Below are positions 1-9,693 of a stretch of DNA of 28,737 bases, piece after piece. Positions within the stretch are counted from its first letter, which is position 1. The number at the start of each line of letters is the position of its first letter. Source of the DNA: Gemmatimonadota bacterium (lineage in GTDB: Bacteria; Gemmatimonadota; Gemmatimonadetes; Palauibacterales; Palauibacteraceae); the NCBI GenBank assembly GCA_029288095.1, contig JARFPW010000325.1, forward strand, positions 1 to 28,737, in the 5' to 3' direction. A program made the translations under genes and the position numbers. The notes beneath the pieces are model-generated. The model ran no database searches, was not told the origin of the DNA, and was given only the letters and a program-made list of their open reading frames with translations.

Positions 1-1
1 T

Positions 2-427
2 ATCTCGTACGATCCCGAGAACCACGATCGGATGACAGCGATTCGGGCGGAGCGGATCGAGCGAATCGCGCATTACATTCCGGAACAGTCCGTCGACGCA
101 GGCCCGGAATCCGGAGCCCTCGCCGTCGTCGGTTGGGGTTCCACGTACGGGGCAATCTCGAAGGCGGTGGAGCGGTCTCAGGAGGCGGGTCTCAACGTAA
201 GCCACATTCACCTCCGGTGGCTGTCCCCATTTCCGCGCAACCTGGCGAGCTTGCTGGGCGGCTTCGACCGCGTGCTCGTGCCGGAAGTGAACGCCGGCCA
301 GCTGCTGCACGTTCTTCGGTCGCGGCTGGGAGTGCGTGCTGACGGTCTGAACCGGGTAACGGGTCGCCCGTTCCGCATCCGCGAAATCGAGTCGGCGATC
401 CGCGCCGCTCTGGAGGAGAGGTCATGA
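2..427 (+). CDS. korA: 2-oxoacid:ferredoxin oxidoreductase, alpha subunit (KorA), C-terminal part
   Basis: This is the end of a gene that begins before the window; the frame is open from base 2. The visible 141 residues begin with the ISYDPENHDRM stretch, which is characteristic of KorA-type subunits just before the C-terminal domain. They continue with GWGSTYGAI and a Rossmann-like fold ending in VLVPEVNAGQLLHVLR, the transketolase C-terminal/domain II region. The family oxidatively decarboxylates 2-oxoglutarate or a related 2-oxoacid with CoA, reducing ferredoxin in the cytoplasm. The stop overlaps the korB start (ATGA at 424-427), so the two subunits are probably translationally coupled. 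Substrate (2-oxoglutarate or another 2-oxoacid) cannot be fixed from this fragment. The ATG at 32 is internal. Confidence 0.9.
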   Translation: MSYDPENHDRMTAIRAERIERIAHYIPEQSVDAGPESGALAVVGWGSTYGAISKAVERSQEAGLNVSHIHLRWLSPFPRNLASLLGGFDRVLVPEVNAGQLLHVLRSRLGVRADGLNRVTGRPFRIREIESAIRAALEERS

Positions 428-1467
428 CCGAAGCCACCCAGACACCGCCGCCGTCCGCGAAGGACTTCGCCTCGGACCAGGAGGTTCGCTGGTGTCCGGG
501 TTGTGGTGACTACGCGATCCTCAAGGGGGTCCAGAAGACGCTCGCCGACATCGGTGCCTCGACTGAGAACACCGTCTTCGTATCGGGTATCGGGTGCGCC
601 GCCCGGTTCCCGTACTACATGTCGACGTATGGATTCCATACGATTCACGGCCGGGCGCCTGCGCTCGCGACGGGACTGAAGCTCGCGAATCCTGACCTCG
701 ACGTGTGGGTGATCAGCGGAGACGGCGACGCGCTGAGCATAGGCGGGAATCACACGCTGCACGTGCTGCGGCGCAATGTCGACCTACAGATCCTGCTGTT
801 CAACAATGAGATTTACGGCCTGACCAAGGGCCAGGCATCACCTACGTCCCGGCGCGGTACGGTCACGCCGTCCACCCCGCGAGGCTCGTTTTCGAATCCC
901 GTCCATCCCGCGTCGTTCGCCATCGGGGCGGGCGCGCGCTTCGTGGCGCGGGGGATCGACATCAACCTGAAGCACCTTACCGGGGTCATGAAGGAAGCCC
1001 ACGCTCACCGCGGCGCCTCGTTCGTGGAGATCTTCCAGAACTGCATCGTGTTCAACGACGGCTGTTTTTCGGAGTTCACCGACAAATCGCGCGCGTCATC
1101 GATGCAGGTGCTTGTCGAGCACGGCAAGCCGCTGCGATTCGGGCCGGATGGGAGTCGGGGACTGAGATTTAATTCGGAGAGCTGGACGCTCGAGGCCGTG
1201 GATGTGGGCCCGGGCGGCGCGGACGAAGAGGATCTCGTCGTTCACGACGAAACGAATCGGGCTCTGGCGCTTCTGCTGGCGGAGCTTCAACCACCCGTCC
1301 ACCCGATGGCGATCGGCGTGCTGTATCGGGATCCGGCGCAATCGTACGACGAGGTCATGCTCGCCGACGTGCCACCTGCCGGCGCTTCCGTGGCCGACCT
1401 TCTCGCCGGGGGCCGGACGTGGACCGTCGGCGACGAGGGCCAACGGTCCGACGCGGCGGCCGATTAG
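424..1467 (+). CDS. korB: 2-oxoacid:ferredoxin oxidoreductase, beta subunit (KorB)
   Basis: The 347-residue protein has the TPP-binding beta-subunit signature. It shows CPGCGD (Cys24, Cys27), GIGC (Cys58) and a further Cys in EIFQNC, the expected four ligands of the [4Fe-4S] cluster. The TPP motif runs from SGDGDA (about 98-103) to NNEIYGLTKGQ (about 127-137). With the KorA partner upstream it forms a ferredoxin-reducing 2-oxoglutarate (or similar) synthase/oxidoreductase, usable in an oxidative or reductive TCA route. The C-terminal 100 or so residues are an extension after the core, as in many two-subunit enzymes (inference). The start ATG overlaps the korA stop. The 3' end overlaps the stop of the convergent transporter gene by 4 bp. 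Confidence 0.93.
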   Translation: MTEATQTPPPSAKDFASDQEVRWCPGCGDYAILKGVQKTLADIGASTENTVFVSGIGCAARFPYYMSTYGFHTIHGRAPALATGLKLANPDLDVWVISGDGDALSIGGNHTLHVLRRNVDLQILLFNNEIYGLTKGQASPTSRRGTVTPSTPRGSFSNPVHPASFAIGAGARFVARGIDINLKHLTGVMKEAHAHRGASFVEIFQNCIVFNDGCFSEFTDKSRASSMQVLVEHGKPLRFGPDGSRGLRFNSESWTLEAVDVGPGGADEEDLVVHDETNRALALLLAELQPPVHPMAIGVLYRDPAQSYDEVMLADVPPAGASVADLLAGGRTWTVGDEGQRSDAAAD

Positions 1468-2846
1468 AAGAGGCTGCTCACGAGCTGAATGAGCAGGATC
1501 AGGATCGCCAGCGGACACAGGAATCGAATCAGAAAGCCCCATGCTCCTTCGAGGGCAAATCCCTTACCCGACGAGCGCACTTCGTCACCCGCCGCCTTCA
1601 CGCCCCACACCCACGCCACGAAGGTGCTGATCAGCAGCGCGCCGATCACCAGCGAATACTGTCCGAACAGCAGGAACATGAAGCTCAGGAAGTCCATGCC
1701 CACGCCCGGGAGGTTGGTCAGCCAGCCCACCGCGCCGTTGGCCAGGGCGCTTGGAATCCCGATCAGAAATGCGGCTGCGCCGAGGGTGATCGCGGCCTTT
1801 TTCCGGCTCCAGCCCTTCTCGTCCACGCCCCAGGAAGTGCACACTTCGAGGAGGCTCACGCTCGAGGTTAGCGCGGCGATCGCGAGCAGAACGAAGAACC
1901 CCGTACCAAAAATGATGCCGCCATACGGGTCCGGTGGTATCGAGGACAGCAGCGACGTCAACACGACGAACACCATTCCCGGGCCACCGGCTCCGGGTTC
2001 GAGGCCCGCGTGAAACAGCGTCGGGAAGATGATCAGGCCCGCCAGGATGGCGATCGTCGTGTCGAATCCCGTGACCCACGCCGCCGACGACACCAGGTCA
2101 TCCTTCTTCGACACGTATGACCCGTAGGTGATCATCGCTCCCATGCCGAGGATCAGGCTGAAGTACGCCTGCCCGACGGCCGCGAGCACTACCCTGCCGG
2201 TGATCTGACTGAAATCAGGTTGCAGGTAGAACGAGAGACCCTCGCCGGCTCCCGACAGCGTCACTGCCCGGATCGCCAGCAGGACGAGCAGGACGAACAA
2301 CAGCGGCATGAGAATCTTAGTCCAGCGTTCGATGCCGTCGCGTACGCCCTTCACGACGACCGAGACGGTTATCATGGCGAATATCGCGTGCCACAGAAGC
2401 GCATTCACCGGGTTGCCCGAGACTTCCGCGAAGATCGCAGAGGTATCCGCGCCGGGCCCAAACACGCCCGCTGCGGTCTTAATGATATAGGCGAGTGTCC
2501 ATCCGGCGATCACCGTGTAGAAGCTCAGGATGACCAGGCCCGTCAGCACCCCCAGGGCCCCCACCAGAGACCAGGCCGATCCCGGCATGATCGCCTTGAA
2601 AGCGCCTACGGGATTCTTCTGCGTGTGCCGTCCGACGATCAGCTCGGCCAGCATGACCGGTGCGCCGATGAGCAGCACGGCAATCAGGTAGATCGTCAGG
2701 AACGCGCCGCCACCATTCTGACCGGCGACAGTGGGAAACCCCCAGATATTGCCAAGACCGACGGCGCTGCCGGCGGCAGCGAGTACGAACGCCGCCTTCG
2801 ACCCCCAGGTGTCGCGCTTCGGACCTCCCGACGAATCCATCGCCAT
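1464..2846 (-). CDS. Sodium-dependent transporter, SNF/NSS family
   Basis: A 460-residue polytopic inner-membrane protein of the neurotransmitter:sodium symporter family. The N-terminus has the family signature AAAGSAVGLGNIWGFP followed by a Gly-rich NGGGAF turn, which forms the unwound TM1 with sodium and substrate sites. About eleven to twelve hydrophobic segments follow, ending in LAILILLIQLVSSLF. Bacterial relatives take up amino acids or related solutes with Na+; the substrate cannot be read here. I chose the ATG at 2846 (MAMDSSGG) because GGGAG lies 7 nt upstream. An in-frame GTG at 2903 would add 19 polar residues with no clear ribosome site. It converges on korB and is divergent from the AI-2E-family gene across a 197-bp gap. 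Confidence 0.92.
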   Translation of the reverse strand: MAMDSSGGPKRDTWGSKAAFVLAAAGSAVGLGNIWGFPTVAGQNGGGAFLTIYLIAVLLIGAPVMLAELIVGRHTQKNPVGAFKAIMPGSAWSLVGALGVLTGLVILSFYTVIAGWTLAYIIKTAAGVFGPGADTSAIFAEVSGNPVNALLWHAIFAMITVSVVVKGVRDGIERWTKILMPLLFVLLVLLAIRAVTLSGAGEGLSFYLQPDFSQITGRVVLAAVGQAYFSLILGMGAMITYGSYVSKKDDLVSSAAWVTGFDTTIAILAGLIIFPTLFHAGLEPGAGGPGMVFVVLTSLLSSIPPDPYGGIIFGTGFFVLLAIAALTSSVSLLEVCTSWGVDEKGWSRKKAAITLGAAAFLIGIPSALANGAVGWLTNLPGVGMDFLSFMFLLFGQYSLVIGALLISTFVAWVWGVKAAGDEVRSSGKGFALEGAWGFLIRFLCPLAILILLIQLVSSLF

Positions 2847-3043
2847 GCCATCGCTCCCAGCTTGCGGCCATGTCCAGCGGTCAAGAACCGCTTTCGAAGA
2901 CACCGAGAATATGGGGAACGGGACAGATTCGACAGTCGGAAGCGCCGTGGGGTGGCGGGTTCACGCTGGCCTCCTAGGTTAGCCGGTGGTTCGGGCAACC
3001 GATATCGGACAGTGGTCGGACTCCACGAACGGGAGACGAATTG

Positions 3044-4147
3044 GTGAACTCCTCGCAGCCTCCTTCCGAGATCCAACGGCGAGAACAATCCGGGAAGATC
3101 ACCGTGATCCTGCTCGTCGTGGGCATCACCCTGCTGTTTCTCGCGATGATCCGGAGCTTCCTGGTGCCGTTGCTGCTTGCCGGCGTGTTCAGCGGTTTGT
3201 GCTACTCGCTGCACCGGGGCCTCACGGCGAAACTCGGCGGTAGACCGCGTTTCGCAGCCATCGTGACGCTGGTCGTCGTTCTGTTTGTGGTCATCGTGCC
3301 CGTCTCACTGTTCCTGGGCATCGTCGTCTCGCAGGCGCTCCGCGTGAGCGAGACCGTAGGACCGTGGATCGATGCCCAGCTGCGGTCGCCCGATGCCCTC
3401 GATCTCTTGCTTGCGCGCATCCCGCAGCTCGAGTGGCTACGACCCTACCAGGACCAGCTCGTCGCCAAGGCCGGCGAATTGGCGGGCGTCGTGGGTGGGT
3501 TCCTGGTGGGCAGCGTGGCCTCGGCCACCCGGGGCACGGCGTCGTTTCTGCTTGATCTGTTCGTCATGCTGTACGCGATGTTCTTCTTCCTGGTCTCGGG
3601 GTCCAGCTTGCTGGCCCGCATGCTCTACTACCTTCCGCTGCCCCCGTCGGACGAAGCGCGAATGATCGACAAGTTCGTGTCCGTTACGCGCGCCACGCTC
3701 AAGGGATCACTGGTGATCGGGATCGTGCAGGGAACGCTCGCCGGCCTGGGTTTCTATGTCGCGGGGATTCCGTCGGCTGCCTTCTGGGGAACGGTGATGG
3801 CGGTGCTGTCGATCATCCCTGCCGTCGGCAGCGGCCTCGTTTGGGTGCCGGCGGTGATCTACCTGTTCGCAACGGGGGACAGCGTCACGGCTATCGTTCT
3901 GGCCCTGTGGTGCGCGGCGGTCGTTGGGACCGTCGACAACTTCATGCGCCCCTGGCTGATCGGTAAGGACACGAAGATGCCCGACCTGCTGGTTCTTCTC
4001 GGGACGCTCGGTGGGCTGATCCTGTTCGGGGCGGTCGGCTTCATCATCGGCCCGATCGTGGCTGCGTTGTTCGTGACCGCGTGGGACATCTACGGGCGCG
4101 TATTTCGGAGCTACCTGCCGGGAGAGGTCGCGGCCCCCGGCGGTTGA
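3044..4147 (+). CDS. AI-2E family transporter (PF01594-type membrane protein)
   Basis: A 367-residue protein with about seven to eight membrane segments: two near the N-terminus (about 19-55), one at about 70-95, and a C-terminal bundle from about 175 onward. A soluble, amphipathic stretch lies between. The C-terminal motifs PAVGSGLVWVPAVIYL, DNFMRPWLIGK and GAVGFIIGPIVAALF are typical of the AI-2E transporter family (TqsA/YdiK/PerM relatives). Members export or permeate diverse small molecules, and the name does not prove AI-2 transport. GTG at 3044 is preferred, with GGGAG 8 nt upstream; a TTG directly before it (3041) is also possible. It stands alone, divergent from the SNF transporter. 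Confidence 0.88.
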   Translation: MNSSQPPSEIQRREQSGKITVILLVVGITLLFLAMIRSFLVPLLLAGVFSGLCYSLHRGLTAKLGGRPRFAAIVTLVVVLFVVIVPVSLFLGIVVSQALRVSETVGPWIDAQLRSPDALDLLLARIPQLEWLRPYQDQLVAKAGELAGVVGGFLVGSVASATRGTASFLLDLFVMLYAMFFFLVSGSSLLARMLYYLPLPPSDEARMIDKFVSVTRATLKGSLVIGIVQGTLAGLGFYVAGIPSAAFWGTVMAVLSIIPAVGSGLVWVPAVIYLFATGDSVTAIVLALWCAAVVGTVDNFMRPWLIGKDTKMPDLLVLLGTLGGLILFGAVGFIIGPIVAALFVTAWDIYGRVFRSYLPGEVAAPGG

Positions 4148-4278
4148 CCCCGGGTGCTTTGCGGTGCTCCGGTTCGGGTCGCATGTTGTGGTTGCGAGGC
4201 CTCGATTGAGCGCTCGCTGTGAGCACATCCGGCGCGCTGACGCCGTCAACCCTGCATCCTTACCCGGACCACGGTGAC

Positions 4279-5343
4279 ATGAATAGTGAGATCCTCGAAC
4301 TTCTAGGCGATGACGCCACGTCGCTCCTGGAGCATCGGTGCGCGGGCATCGCCGCCGACCGTCTGAGCGCCCCTGGACCCGACTTCGTCGATCGGGTGGT
4401 AGCACAGTCGGATCGTAACAACCGCGTTCTGGGCAACCTGCAATGGATGTTCGGCACCGGCAGGCTCGCGGGCACCGGTCATGTGTCGATTCTGCCGGTG
4501 GACCAGGGTATCGAACACGCTGGAGGGGCGAGCTTCGCCAAGAATCCCGACTACTTCGATCCGGCGAACATCGTCGAGCTGGCGCTCGAGGGCGGATGCA
4601 ATGCCGTCGCCTCTACGTTCGGCGTGCTCGGGTCCGTATCCCGCCGGTTTGCGCACCGGATTCCGTTCATCGTAAAGCTCAACCACAACGAGCTGCTGAC
4701 GTACCCCAACAGCTTCGACCAGATCATGTTCGGCACGGTGCAGCAGGCGTATGACATGGGCGCCGCCGCCGTCGGAGCGACGATCTACTTCGGCTCGGAG
4801 GAAAGCGGCCGGCAGATAATCGAGACGGCAGAAGCCTTCGCCTATGCCCATGAGCTGGGGATGGCGACGATCCTGTGGTGCTACCTGCGGAATTCAGTGT
4901 TCAAGAAGGACCAGGACTACCACGCAAGCGCCGACCTGACGGGGCAGGCGAATCACCTGGGTGTGACGATTCAGGCGGACATCATCAAGCAGAAACTGCC
5001 GGAGAACAACGGCGGCTACGTGGCGATGAATGAAGGCGGTGTGAAGTACGGCCGGTTCGACCAGCGGATATATGACGAGCTGACGACCGATCATCCGATC
5101 GACTTGTGCCGCTACCAGGTAGCGAATTGTTACATGGGAAGGGCCGGGCTGATCAACAGCGGAGGCGCCTCGGGTGACAACGACTACGCCGACGCCGTGC
5201 GAACCGCCGTCATCAACAAACGGGCGGGTGGCACGGGTCTGATATCCGGGCGAAAGGCCTTCCAGCGGCCTCGTGCGGACGGGATTCGGCTGCTCAACCT
5301 GATCCAGGACGTGTACCTCGATTCCGACATCGGTTTGGCATGA
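4279..5343 (+). CDS. fbaB: Class I fructose-bisphosphate aldolase, FbaB type
   Basis: A 354-residue protein that follows E. coli FbaB closely from its first residues ([15 protein letters not shown]) to the end ([11 protein letters not shown]). It catalyses reversible cleavage of fructose-1,6-bisphosphate to DHAP and glyceraldehyde-3-phosphate through a Schiff base. Recognisable blocks are [38 protein letters not shown], and ADIIKQK, which should carry the Schiff-base lysine. [15 protein letters not shown] and [12 protein letters not shown] form the phosphate-binding end. ATG 4279 is chosen by alignment with FbaB; an in-frame GTG at 4219 would add 20 non-conserved residues. The stop overlaps the next start (ATGA), starting a coupled trio with a lipoprotein and argF. 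Confidence 0.95.
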   Translation: MNSEILELLGDDATSLLEHRCAGIAADRLSAPGPDFVDRVVAQSDRNNRVLGNLQWMFGTGRLAGTGHVSILPVDQGIEHAGGASFAKNPDYFDPANIVELALEGGCNAVASTFGVLGSVSRRFAHRIPFIVKLNHNELLTYPNSFDQIMFGTVQQAYDMGAAAVGATIYFGSEESGRQIIETAEAFAYAHELGMATILWCYLRNSVFKKDQDYHASADLTGQANHLGVTIQADIIKQKLPENNGGYVAMNEGGVKYGRFDQRIYDELTTDHPIDLCRYQVANCYMGRAGLINSGGASGDNDYADAVRTAVINKRAGGTGLISGRKAFQRPRADGIRLLNLIQDVYLDSDIGLA

Positions 5344-5951
5344 CGCCGAGGGCCCGCCACGCAGCGCTGCGAGCGTCCCTCCTGTGCGGAGCCGTGATTG
5401 TCGTCAGTTGCTCCGACCGACCTGACCAATCTCCCGTCACTGAGGAGCCCGCCATCGACCCGGCGGTGGTCGTGGATACGCAGGCAGTACGCAACGCGAC
5501 CTACATGAGTCAGTTCACGGAAATCGGCTTCGTCGAATTGTCCGACGGCGAGTTCCGGGATGCCGAGCAGCGGATCCACGCGGGCCTCGATCCACACATG
5601 GCTTTCGGTGACCTCGACGGCGACCCTGGCGTCGAGGCTGCGGTCATCGTCGGGACCAATACGGGAGGAAGTGGCGGGTTCGTGGATCTCGCGATCGTGG
5701 ACGGGCGCGACGGAGACGTCGTCAACGTCGCAACCCTGTTCCTCGGAGATCGACTGCGAATCCACTCCGTGGCCATCGAAGAGGGCGAAGTGGTGCTGGA
5801 TGCCACCATGCACACGCCCGACGACCCGATGTGCTGCCCGTCCCTGCGCGCCACCCGCCGATTTCGAATGGAACAGGGTGGCCTCGTCGAGCTTGGTCGG
5901 CCGGACGGAGCGATGGACTATGGCCCGCTCGATGGAGATCTGATCCCGTGA
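5340..5951 (+). CDS. Predicted lipoprotein of unknown function
   Basis: A 203-residue protein with an N-terminal signal and lipobox VVSC, giving a predicted lipidated Cys24 and an envelope location. The mature part contains [13 protein letters not shown], resembling an FG-GAP/calcium-like acidic turn, then [14 protein letters not shown] and a conserved-looking DDPMCCPS block near residue 160. I have seen the DLDGD...TGGSG...PMCCP order in short secreted bacterial proteins of unknown role, but no function can be assigned. Its start overlaps the fbaB stop (ATGA) and its stop overlaps the argF start (GTGA), so it is expressed between two cytoplasmic enzymes. That context does not obviously explain it. 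Confidence 0.78.
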   Translation: MTPRARHAALRASLLCGAVIVVSCSDRPDQSPVTEEPAIDPAVVVDTQAVRNATYMSQFTEIGFVELSDGEFRDAEQRIHAGLDPHMAFGDLDGDPGVEAAVIVGTNTGGSGGFVDLAIVDGRDGDVVNVATLFLGDRLRIHSVAIEEGEVVLDATMHTPDDPMCCPSLRATRRFRMEQGGLVELGRPDGAMDYGPLDGDLIP

Positions 5952-6949
5952 GCGGTGCACTGCGCGGCCGCCACTTTCTGACGCTGGAGGATTTCACGAG
6001 GGATGAGATTCTCTATCTGCTGGATCTGTCGGCTGAGCTCAAGCGACAGAAGCGGGACGGGTCGGAGACTCGTTCGCTGAGCGGCCACAACATCGCGTTG
6101 ATCTTCGAGAAGACGTCTACGCGAACCCGATGCGCATTTGAGGTAGCGGCGTTCGATCAGGGCGCGCACGTGACGTATCTCGGACCATCCGGTTCACAGA
6201 TCGGCCACAAGGAATCGATGAAGGATACGGCCCGCGTCCTGGGCCGGCTGTACGACGGCATCGAGTATCGCGGTTTCGGCCAGGAGCGGGTGCTGGAGCT
6301 GGCGGATCATGCCGGTGTGCCGGTGTGGAACGGCCTGACCGACGAGTATCACCCCACCCAGGTGCTGGCCGACGTCATGACGATGGTCGAGCACTCGGGC
6401 CGCGGGCCCGACGGACTCTCCCTGTGTTACCTGGGCGACGCCCGAAACAACGTGGGCAACTCGCTTCTCGTCGGAAGCTCGAAACTCGGCATTGACGTGC
6501 GGCTGTGCGGTCCGGAAACGAACTGGCCCGAATCAGCCCTGGTCGATCGATGCCGGGGATATGCCGAGTCGTCCGGAGGGCACATAACGATGACGGAGGA
6601 CGTCGAACAGGGCGTTGCCGGCGTCGACTATCTGTATACGGACGTGTGGGTGTCCATGGGAGAGGATGCGTCCGTATGGGCCGAGCGCATCGAACGGCTT
6701 CTGCCCTACCAGGTGAACCAGCAGGTTCTCGACCTAACAGGAAACTCGAACGTCCGCTTCCTGCATTGCCTCCCGGCATTCCACGATCGGAATACGGCGG
6801 TCGGGGAGCGCATCTTCCAGGAACACGGTCTCGACGGGATGGAGGTCACGGACGACGTGTTCGAATCCGAGCATTCGATCGTCTTCGATCAGGCGGAGAA
6901 CCGACTCCACACGATCAAGGCAGTGATGGTGGCAACGCTTGGGAGTTGA
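5948..6949 (+). CDS. argF: Ornithine carbamoyltransferase
   Basis: A 333-residue enzyme, the usual family length, that makes citrulline from ornithine and carbamoyl phosphate in arginine synthesis (or the reverse in catabolism). It has the carbamoyl-phosphate loop [20 protein letters not shown] (about 54-73), [28 protein letters not shown], the ornithine loop DVWVSMGE, and the catalytic [11 protein letters not shown]. The sequence is close to E. coli ArgF/ArgI along its whole length, so it is not one of the acetyl- or succinyl-ornithine variants. The start is GTG 5948 because homology begins at [13 protein letters not shown]; longer in-frame starts would overlap the lipoprotein. Its 3' end overlaps the convergent Lnb/DUF4105 gene by 35 bp. 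Confidence 0.95.
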   Translation: MSGALRGRHFLTLEDFTRDEILYLLDLSAELKRQKRDGSETRSLSGHNIALIFEKTSTRTRCAFEVAAFDQGAHVTYLGPSGSQIGHKESMKDTARVLGRLYDGIEYRGFGQERVLELADHAGVPVWNGLTDEYHPTQVLADVMTMVEHSGRGPDGLSLCYLGDARNNVGNSLLVGSSKLGIDVRLCGPETNWPESALVDRCRGYAESSGGHITMTEDVEQGVAGVDYLYTDVWVSMGEDASVWAERIERLLPYQVNQQVLDLTGNSNVRFLHCLPAFHDRNTAVGERIFQEHGLDGMEVTDDVFESEHSIVFDQAENRLHTIKAVMVATLGS

Positions 6950-8162
6950 GTCGGACGCGTACCAGCGATCCGGCCCTCACGCCGATCAGTAGAAGCAACG
7001 GAATCAATGCCGAAGGCAGCTGCTGCCGCCAGAACGGGAACCCCGCCAGCAGAACCACGATGATGGCAACCGTCAACGCCATGTAGGTCCCCAGCCATCG
7101 CAAACCCTTGTCCCGTGCGATCGCCCAGGCTGCAAAGAGATGGGTCGGGAGCGCCCAGGCCAGGTTCAGATTGCTGTCCGTCACGCCGTGTAGCGACACG
7201 AACCACAGAAACACGACGACCAGGCCGGCAAGTCCCAGCAGCCCGAAGAACGCGGCGTCGAGAATCCGGCGCCTCCCGCGCCGCGCCTTTACGTCCGCCA
7301 CGGTCAGCAGGGTGCCCAGGCCGAACACGATCCACAGCACGATGGCCGGCCAGGGGGGATCCGGATCCGGCTCCCACGCGAGGTCGCTTCCGCCAGTAAG
7401 CGTGTCGGTACGCACGACCAGGGGCGCTTGTCGACCTCCCCGATCGATGACGCCGGTGGCGACGTATTCCAGCAGCAATTCAGGCAGAAACGTGGCTTCC
7501 CTCGGCGTGGCCTCACGGTCGGCCGGCAGTCCGAGGCCGAGGTCCATTCCGAAATCCGTCCAGGGGACGCCGGGCAGGTACGGATCCAGTAACTCGCGGA
7601 AGCTGCGGCCCGTGTCAGGGGCATCAAAGCTCAATGCGGATCCCACGGACGCCTCGAGGGCGTCCAGCAGCCTGGTGGCGCAGTTGTCGAAGAAGAAATC
7701 GTACTGGTAGTAGCGGTTGTCCGGCCGGGCGTTGATCCTCAGGTAGCTGAACAACGCCTGCTTCTCTCGCCCGGACAGGGCCAGCGTTTGCTCGACCGAC
7801 GCGCGCCCGAGCTCCTCCCAGTAGAACGATACCATGCGGCCCGTGTTCTGCACGCTCAGCCGGTAGTTCAGATCGCCGTACGTGAACCGTCCGATGAAGC
7901 TGGCGATTTCCGCCGGCGAATCGCCGAAGTCGAACGTTCCGTAGTTGTAGCTCTCGTCGATGCCCAGCACCGGATCGGCGACCCTGATCGCGCTGTGACC
8001 GAAAGTCGAGTAAAGGTCATCGCCAGGGAGAATCGAAATCAGCGATACGTGGGCAGATCCGGACAGCGCGGGAATGTCCTGGGCAGTCGCAGTCGAGGCG
8101 CCGAACCCGGCCATCGTCGCTAGCAGAACGGGCGTCAGCATATGGCGGATGTGTGCACGCAT
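6915..8162 (-). CDS. Lnb N-terminal/DUF4105 domain membrane protein
   Basis: A 415-residue exported protein. Residues 1-27 are a signal peptide (cleavage near TATA-Q). The mature N-terminal half has hallmarks of the DUF4105 (Lnb N-terminal periplasmic) family: [45 protein letters not shown], and [19 protein letters not shown], which contains an Asn-Cys pair that could be catalytic. The C-terminal part, from about residue 270, has four to five hydrophobic segments anchoring it in the inner membrane. The family's papain-like/NlpC-type fold suggests a hydrolase, but no substrate is known to me. It starts at ATG 8162, and a 288-bp AT-richer gap separates it from the divergent TadG-like gene. Confidence 0.85.
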   Translation of the reverse strand: MRAHIRHMLTPVLLATMAGFGASTATAQDIPALSGSAHVSLISILPGDDLYSTFGHSAIRVADPVLGIDESYNYGTFDFGDSPAEIASFIGRFTYGDLNYRLSVQNTGRMVSFYWEELGRASVEQTLALSGREKQALFSYLRINARPDNRYYQYDFFFDNCATRLLDALEASVGSALSFDAPDTGRSFRELLDPYLPGVPWTDFGMDLGLGLPADREATPREATFLPELLLEYVATGVIDRGGRQAPLVVRTDTLTGGSDLAWEPDPDPPWPAIVLWIVFGLGTLLTVADVKARRGRRRILDAAFFGLLGLAGLVVVFLWFVSLHGVTDSNLNLAWALPTHLFAAWAIARDKGLRWLGTYMALTVAIIVVLLAGFPFWRQQLPSALIPLLLLIGVRAGSLVRVRLNSQALPPSLP

Positions 8163-8450
8163 GGTTCAGAAGCTACTCGGGGGAGCAGCGCCGCTCCAGT
8201 GGTCACGATCCCGCTACTCCCTGCACGCGTTATGACAAAAAAGGTTGCACCGGCTGTGGCTCGGGGCCCACACAGAACAATTCCATCCAACAGCATAACA
8301 TCTTTAAACACAGCTACATATGTACTTTTTCCACCGATAGGCGTCCTGGCGGTTCGCCCGCGCACGATTCTGGCCCCTCATGGGCGCCGACAAAGGTGCG
8401 CACCGGAGATTCTGGCACCGCACCGACCTGGAGAACGCTCGGGGGATACG
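8163..8450. other. Divergent intergenic region with AT-rich core
   Basis: This stretch separates the Lnb/DUF4105 gene (minus) from the TadG-like gene (plus) and must hold both promoters. Bases about 8225-8335 are clearly richer in A and T than the surrounding DNA. They include a perfect 10-bp palindrome TACATATGTA (8315-8324) followed by a T-run, and ATAACATCTTTAAA just before it. I cannot name a sigma-factor consensus with confidence. Reading frames through it are not convincing as genes. Confidence 0.5.
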
Positions 8451-9614
8451 ATGAAGGATCTGGTGAAACACGTCTTGAGTTCGCTCCGCTGGCGCTGGGC
8501 GGACCAGCGGGGAGCCGCGATGATGATCGCCGCGGGCAGCATGGTTGCGCTCGTGTCGGCCATCGCGCTGGCCGTTGACGTCGGAATGCTTACGGTCGCG
8601 CGCACCGAGTCTCAGCAGGTGGCGGATGGTGCGGCCCTGGCCGGCGCCGGGGCGCTGATCCTGTCGCCCGACAACATTGCGTTCGCTACGGCGGAGGCAA
8701 TCAACTTCTCCTCACGCAACGACATCCGTGGATCAACGGCAGTAGTGCTCCCGCAGGACGTCACCGTTGACGTAAACCTGGATCGAGTCACCGTTCGAGT
8801 GGTGCGCACACAAGCCCGTGGCAACCCGGTCGGCACTTTTTTCGCCCGCATTTTCGGCGTGAACGCAGTGAACCTGGTCACGGACGCGACCGCACAGGCC
8901 TCTCCAGCAGGCGGGATCAACTGCCCGCTACCGATCGCGCTTCCGGACCGCTGGTTGGAGGGCCCCGGCAGCGATCCCCGGAGTTTCGAGCCGCAGGACG
9001 GAGACTCGTATGTCCCGTGGATGAATACGAGCACGGATCCCGTTACGTACAACGACAATTACACAGGCTATTCGTCAGCAGACGTGGGCACGCAAATCAC
9101 CCTCAAGTCAAACACGGCCAACGGTGACATGCAGCCTTTCTGGTATTACCCGTGGAGGCCGCCCAATCAGGCGGGTGCCGACGACTATCGCACCAACGTC
9201 CGTAGCTGCGTAGACCCGACGGCAGAGTACTCCGTCAACCAATCCGTGGCGGTCGAGCCCGGAAACATGGCCGGTCCCACCATGCAGGGCTTCAGGGACC
9301 TCATGGACCTGGATCCGCACGCCACATGGAATAGCCAGATGAACTGCATAACGGACGCAAGCGAGGCACTCAGCACCAACGCTTCCTACTGCCGGTCGAG
9401 TCCCAGGGTGCGTCCGATACCGCTGTTCGACCCCAGGTACGGTCCGGAAACGGCAGCGGAGACGTTCAAGTTCACCAACTTCGCCGGCATCTTCGTGGAG
9501 GAAATCAAGGGCAAGGACGTGATTGCGCGTTGGATCGGCTACACAGCGCTTCGTCCCGCGGCACCGGGAACCACTTCCACCACTCCGTTCAAGGTGCTGC
9601 AACTGGTCGAGTAG
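8451..9614 (+). CDS. Orphan TadE/TadG-like exported protein
   Basis: A 387-residue protein whose N-terminus (about 17-70) is a Tad-type domain: a basic start, ADQRGAAMMIAAGSMVAL, one membrane helix, then LAVDVGMLTVARTESQQVADGAALAGA. This is the form seen in putative Flp pilus-assembly TadG-like proteins, which sit in the inner membrane with the C-terminus outside. The remaining 250 residues are polar, rich in Trp, Tyr, Asn and Pro, and have several Cys residues (for example GGINCPLP, RSCVDP, MNCITD, SYCRSS) that could form disulfides. No other tad/flp gene (CpaF ATPase, TadB/C, pilin) is nearby. The ATG at 8451 is fixed by GGGGGA 4 nt upstream. The large in-frame upstream extension is non-coding in character. 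Confidence 0.8.
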   Translation: MKDLVKHVLSSLRWRWADQRGAAMMIAAGSMVALVSAIALAVDVGMLTVARTESQQVADGAALAGAGALILSPDNIAFATAEAINFSSRNDIRGSTAVVLPQDVTVDVNLDRVTVRVVRTQARGNPVGTFFARIFGVNAVNLVTDATAQASPAGGINCPLPIALPDRWLEGPGSDPRSFEPQDGDSYVPWMNTSTDPVTYNDNYTGYSSADVGTQITLKSNTANGDMQPFWYYPWRPPNQAGADDYRTNVRSCVDPTAEYSVNQSVAVEPGNMAGPTMQGFRDLMDLDPHATWNSQMNCITDASEALSTNASYCRSSPRVRPIPLFDPRYGPETAAETFKFTNFAGIFVEEIKGKDVIARWIGYTALRPAAPGTTSTTPFKVLQLVE

Positions 9615-9659
9615 CACCGCACGATCCGGCGAAAGTCGGGGGTCCGGGAGTGGATCCAA

Positions 9660-9693
9660 ACGGGCGGGTTGCCGGCGACGGCGGCCCGCCCGT
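9660..9693 (+). terminator. Strong hairpin with GCGA tetraloop, probable 3' end structure
   Basis: Starting 46 bp after the TadG-like stop, arms ACGGGCGGG (9660-9668) and CCCGCCCGT (9685-9693) pair perfectly. Two possible T-G wobbles continue into an inner GCCG/CGGC stem closed by GCGA, a GNRA tetraloop. That is about 15 stacked pairs. A second small hairpin (CCGGG 9701-9705 with CCCGG 9711-9715) follows. No T-tract follows, so it is not a classic intrinsic terminator. It may block RNA decay or transcription, or be a stable end of the mRNA. Confidence 0.55.

Noticed and set aside
2904..3040. Search for an RNA gene or riboswitch in the gap between the two divergent transporters
   Set aside because: No stable conserved fold or tRNA-like arrangement could be recognised.
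3044..4147. Naming the AI-2E family protein as an autoinducer-2 exporter (TqsA)
   Set aside because: The family is broad and no AI-2 genes (luxS, lsr) are nearby, so only the family name is supported.
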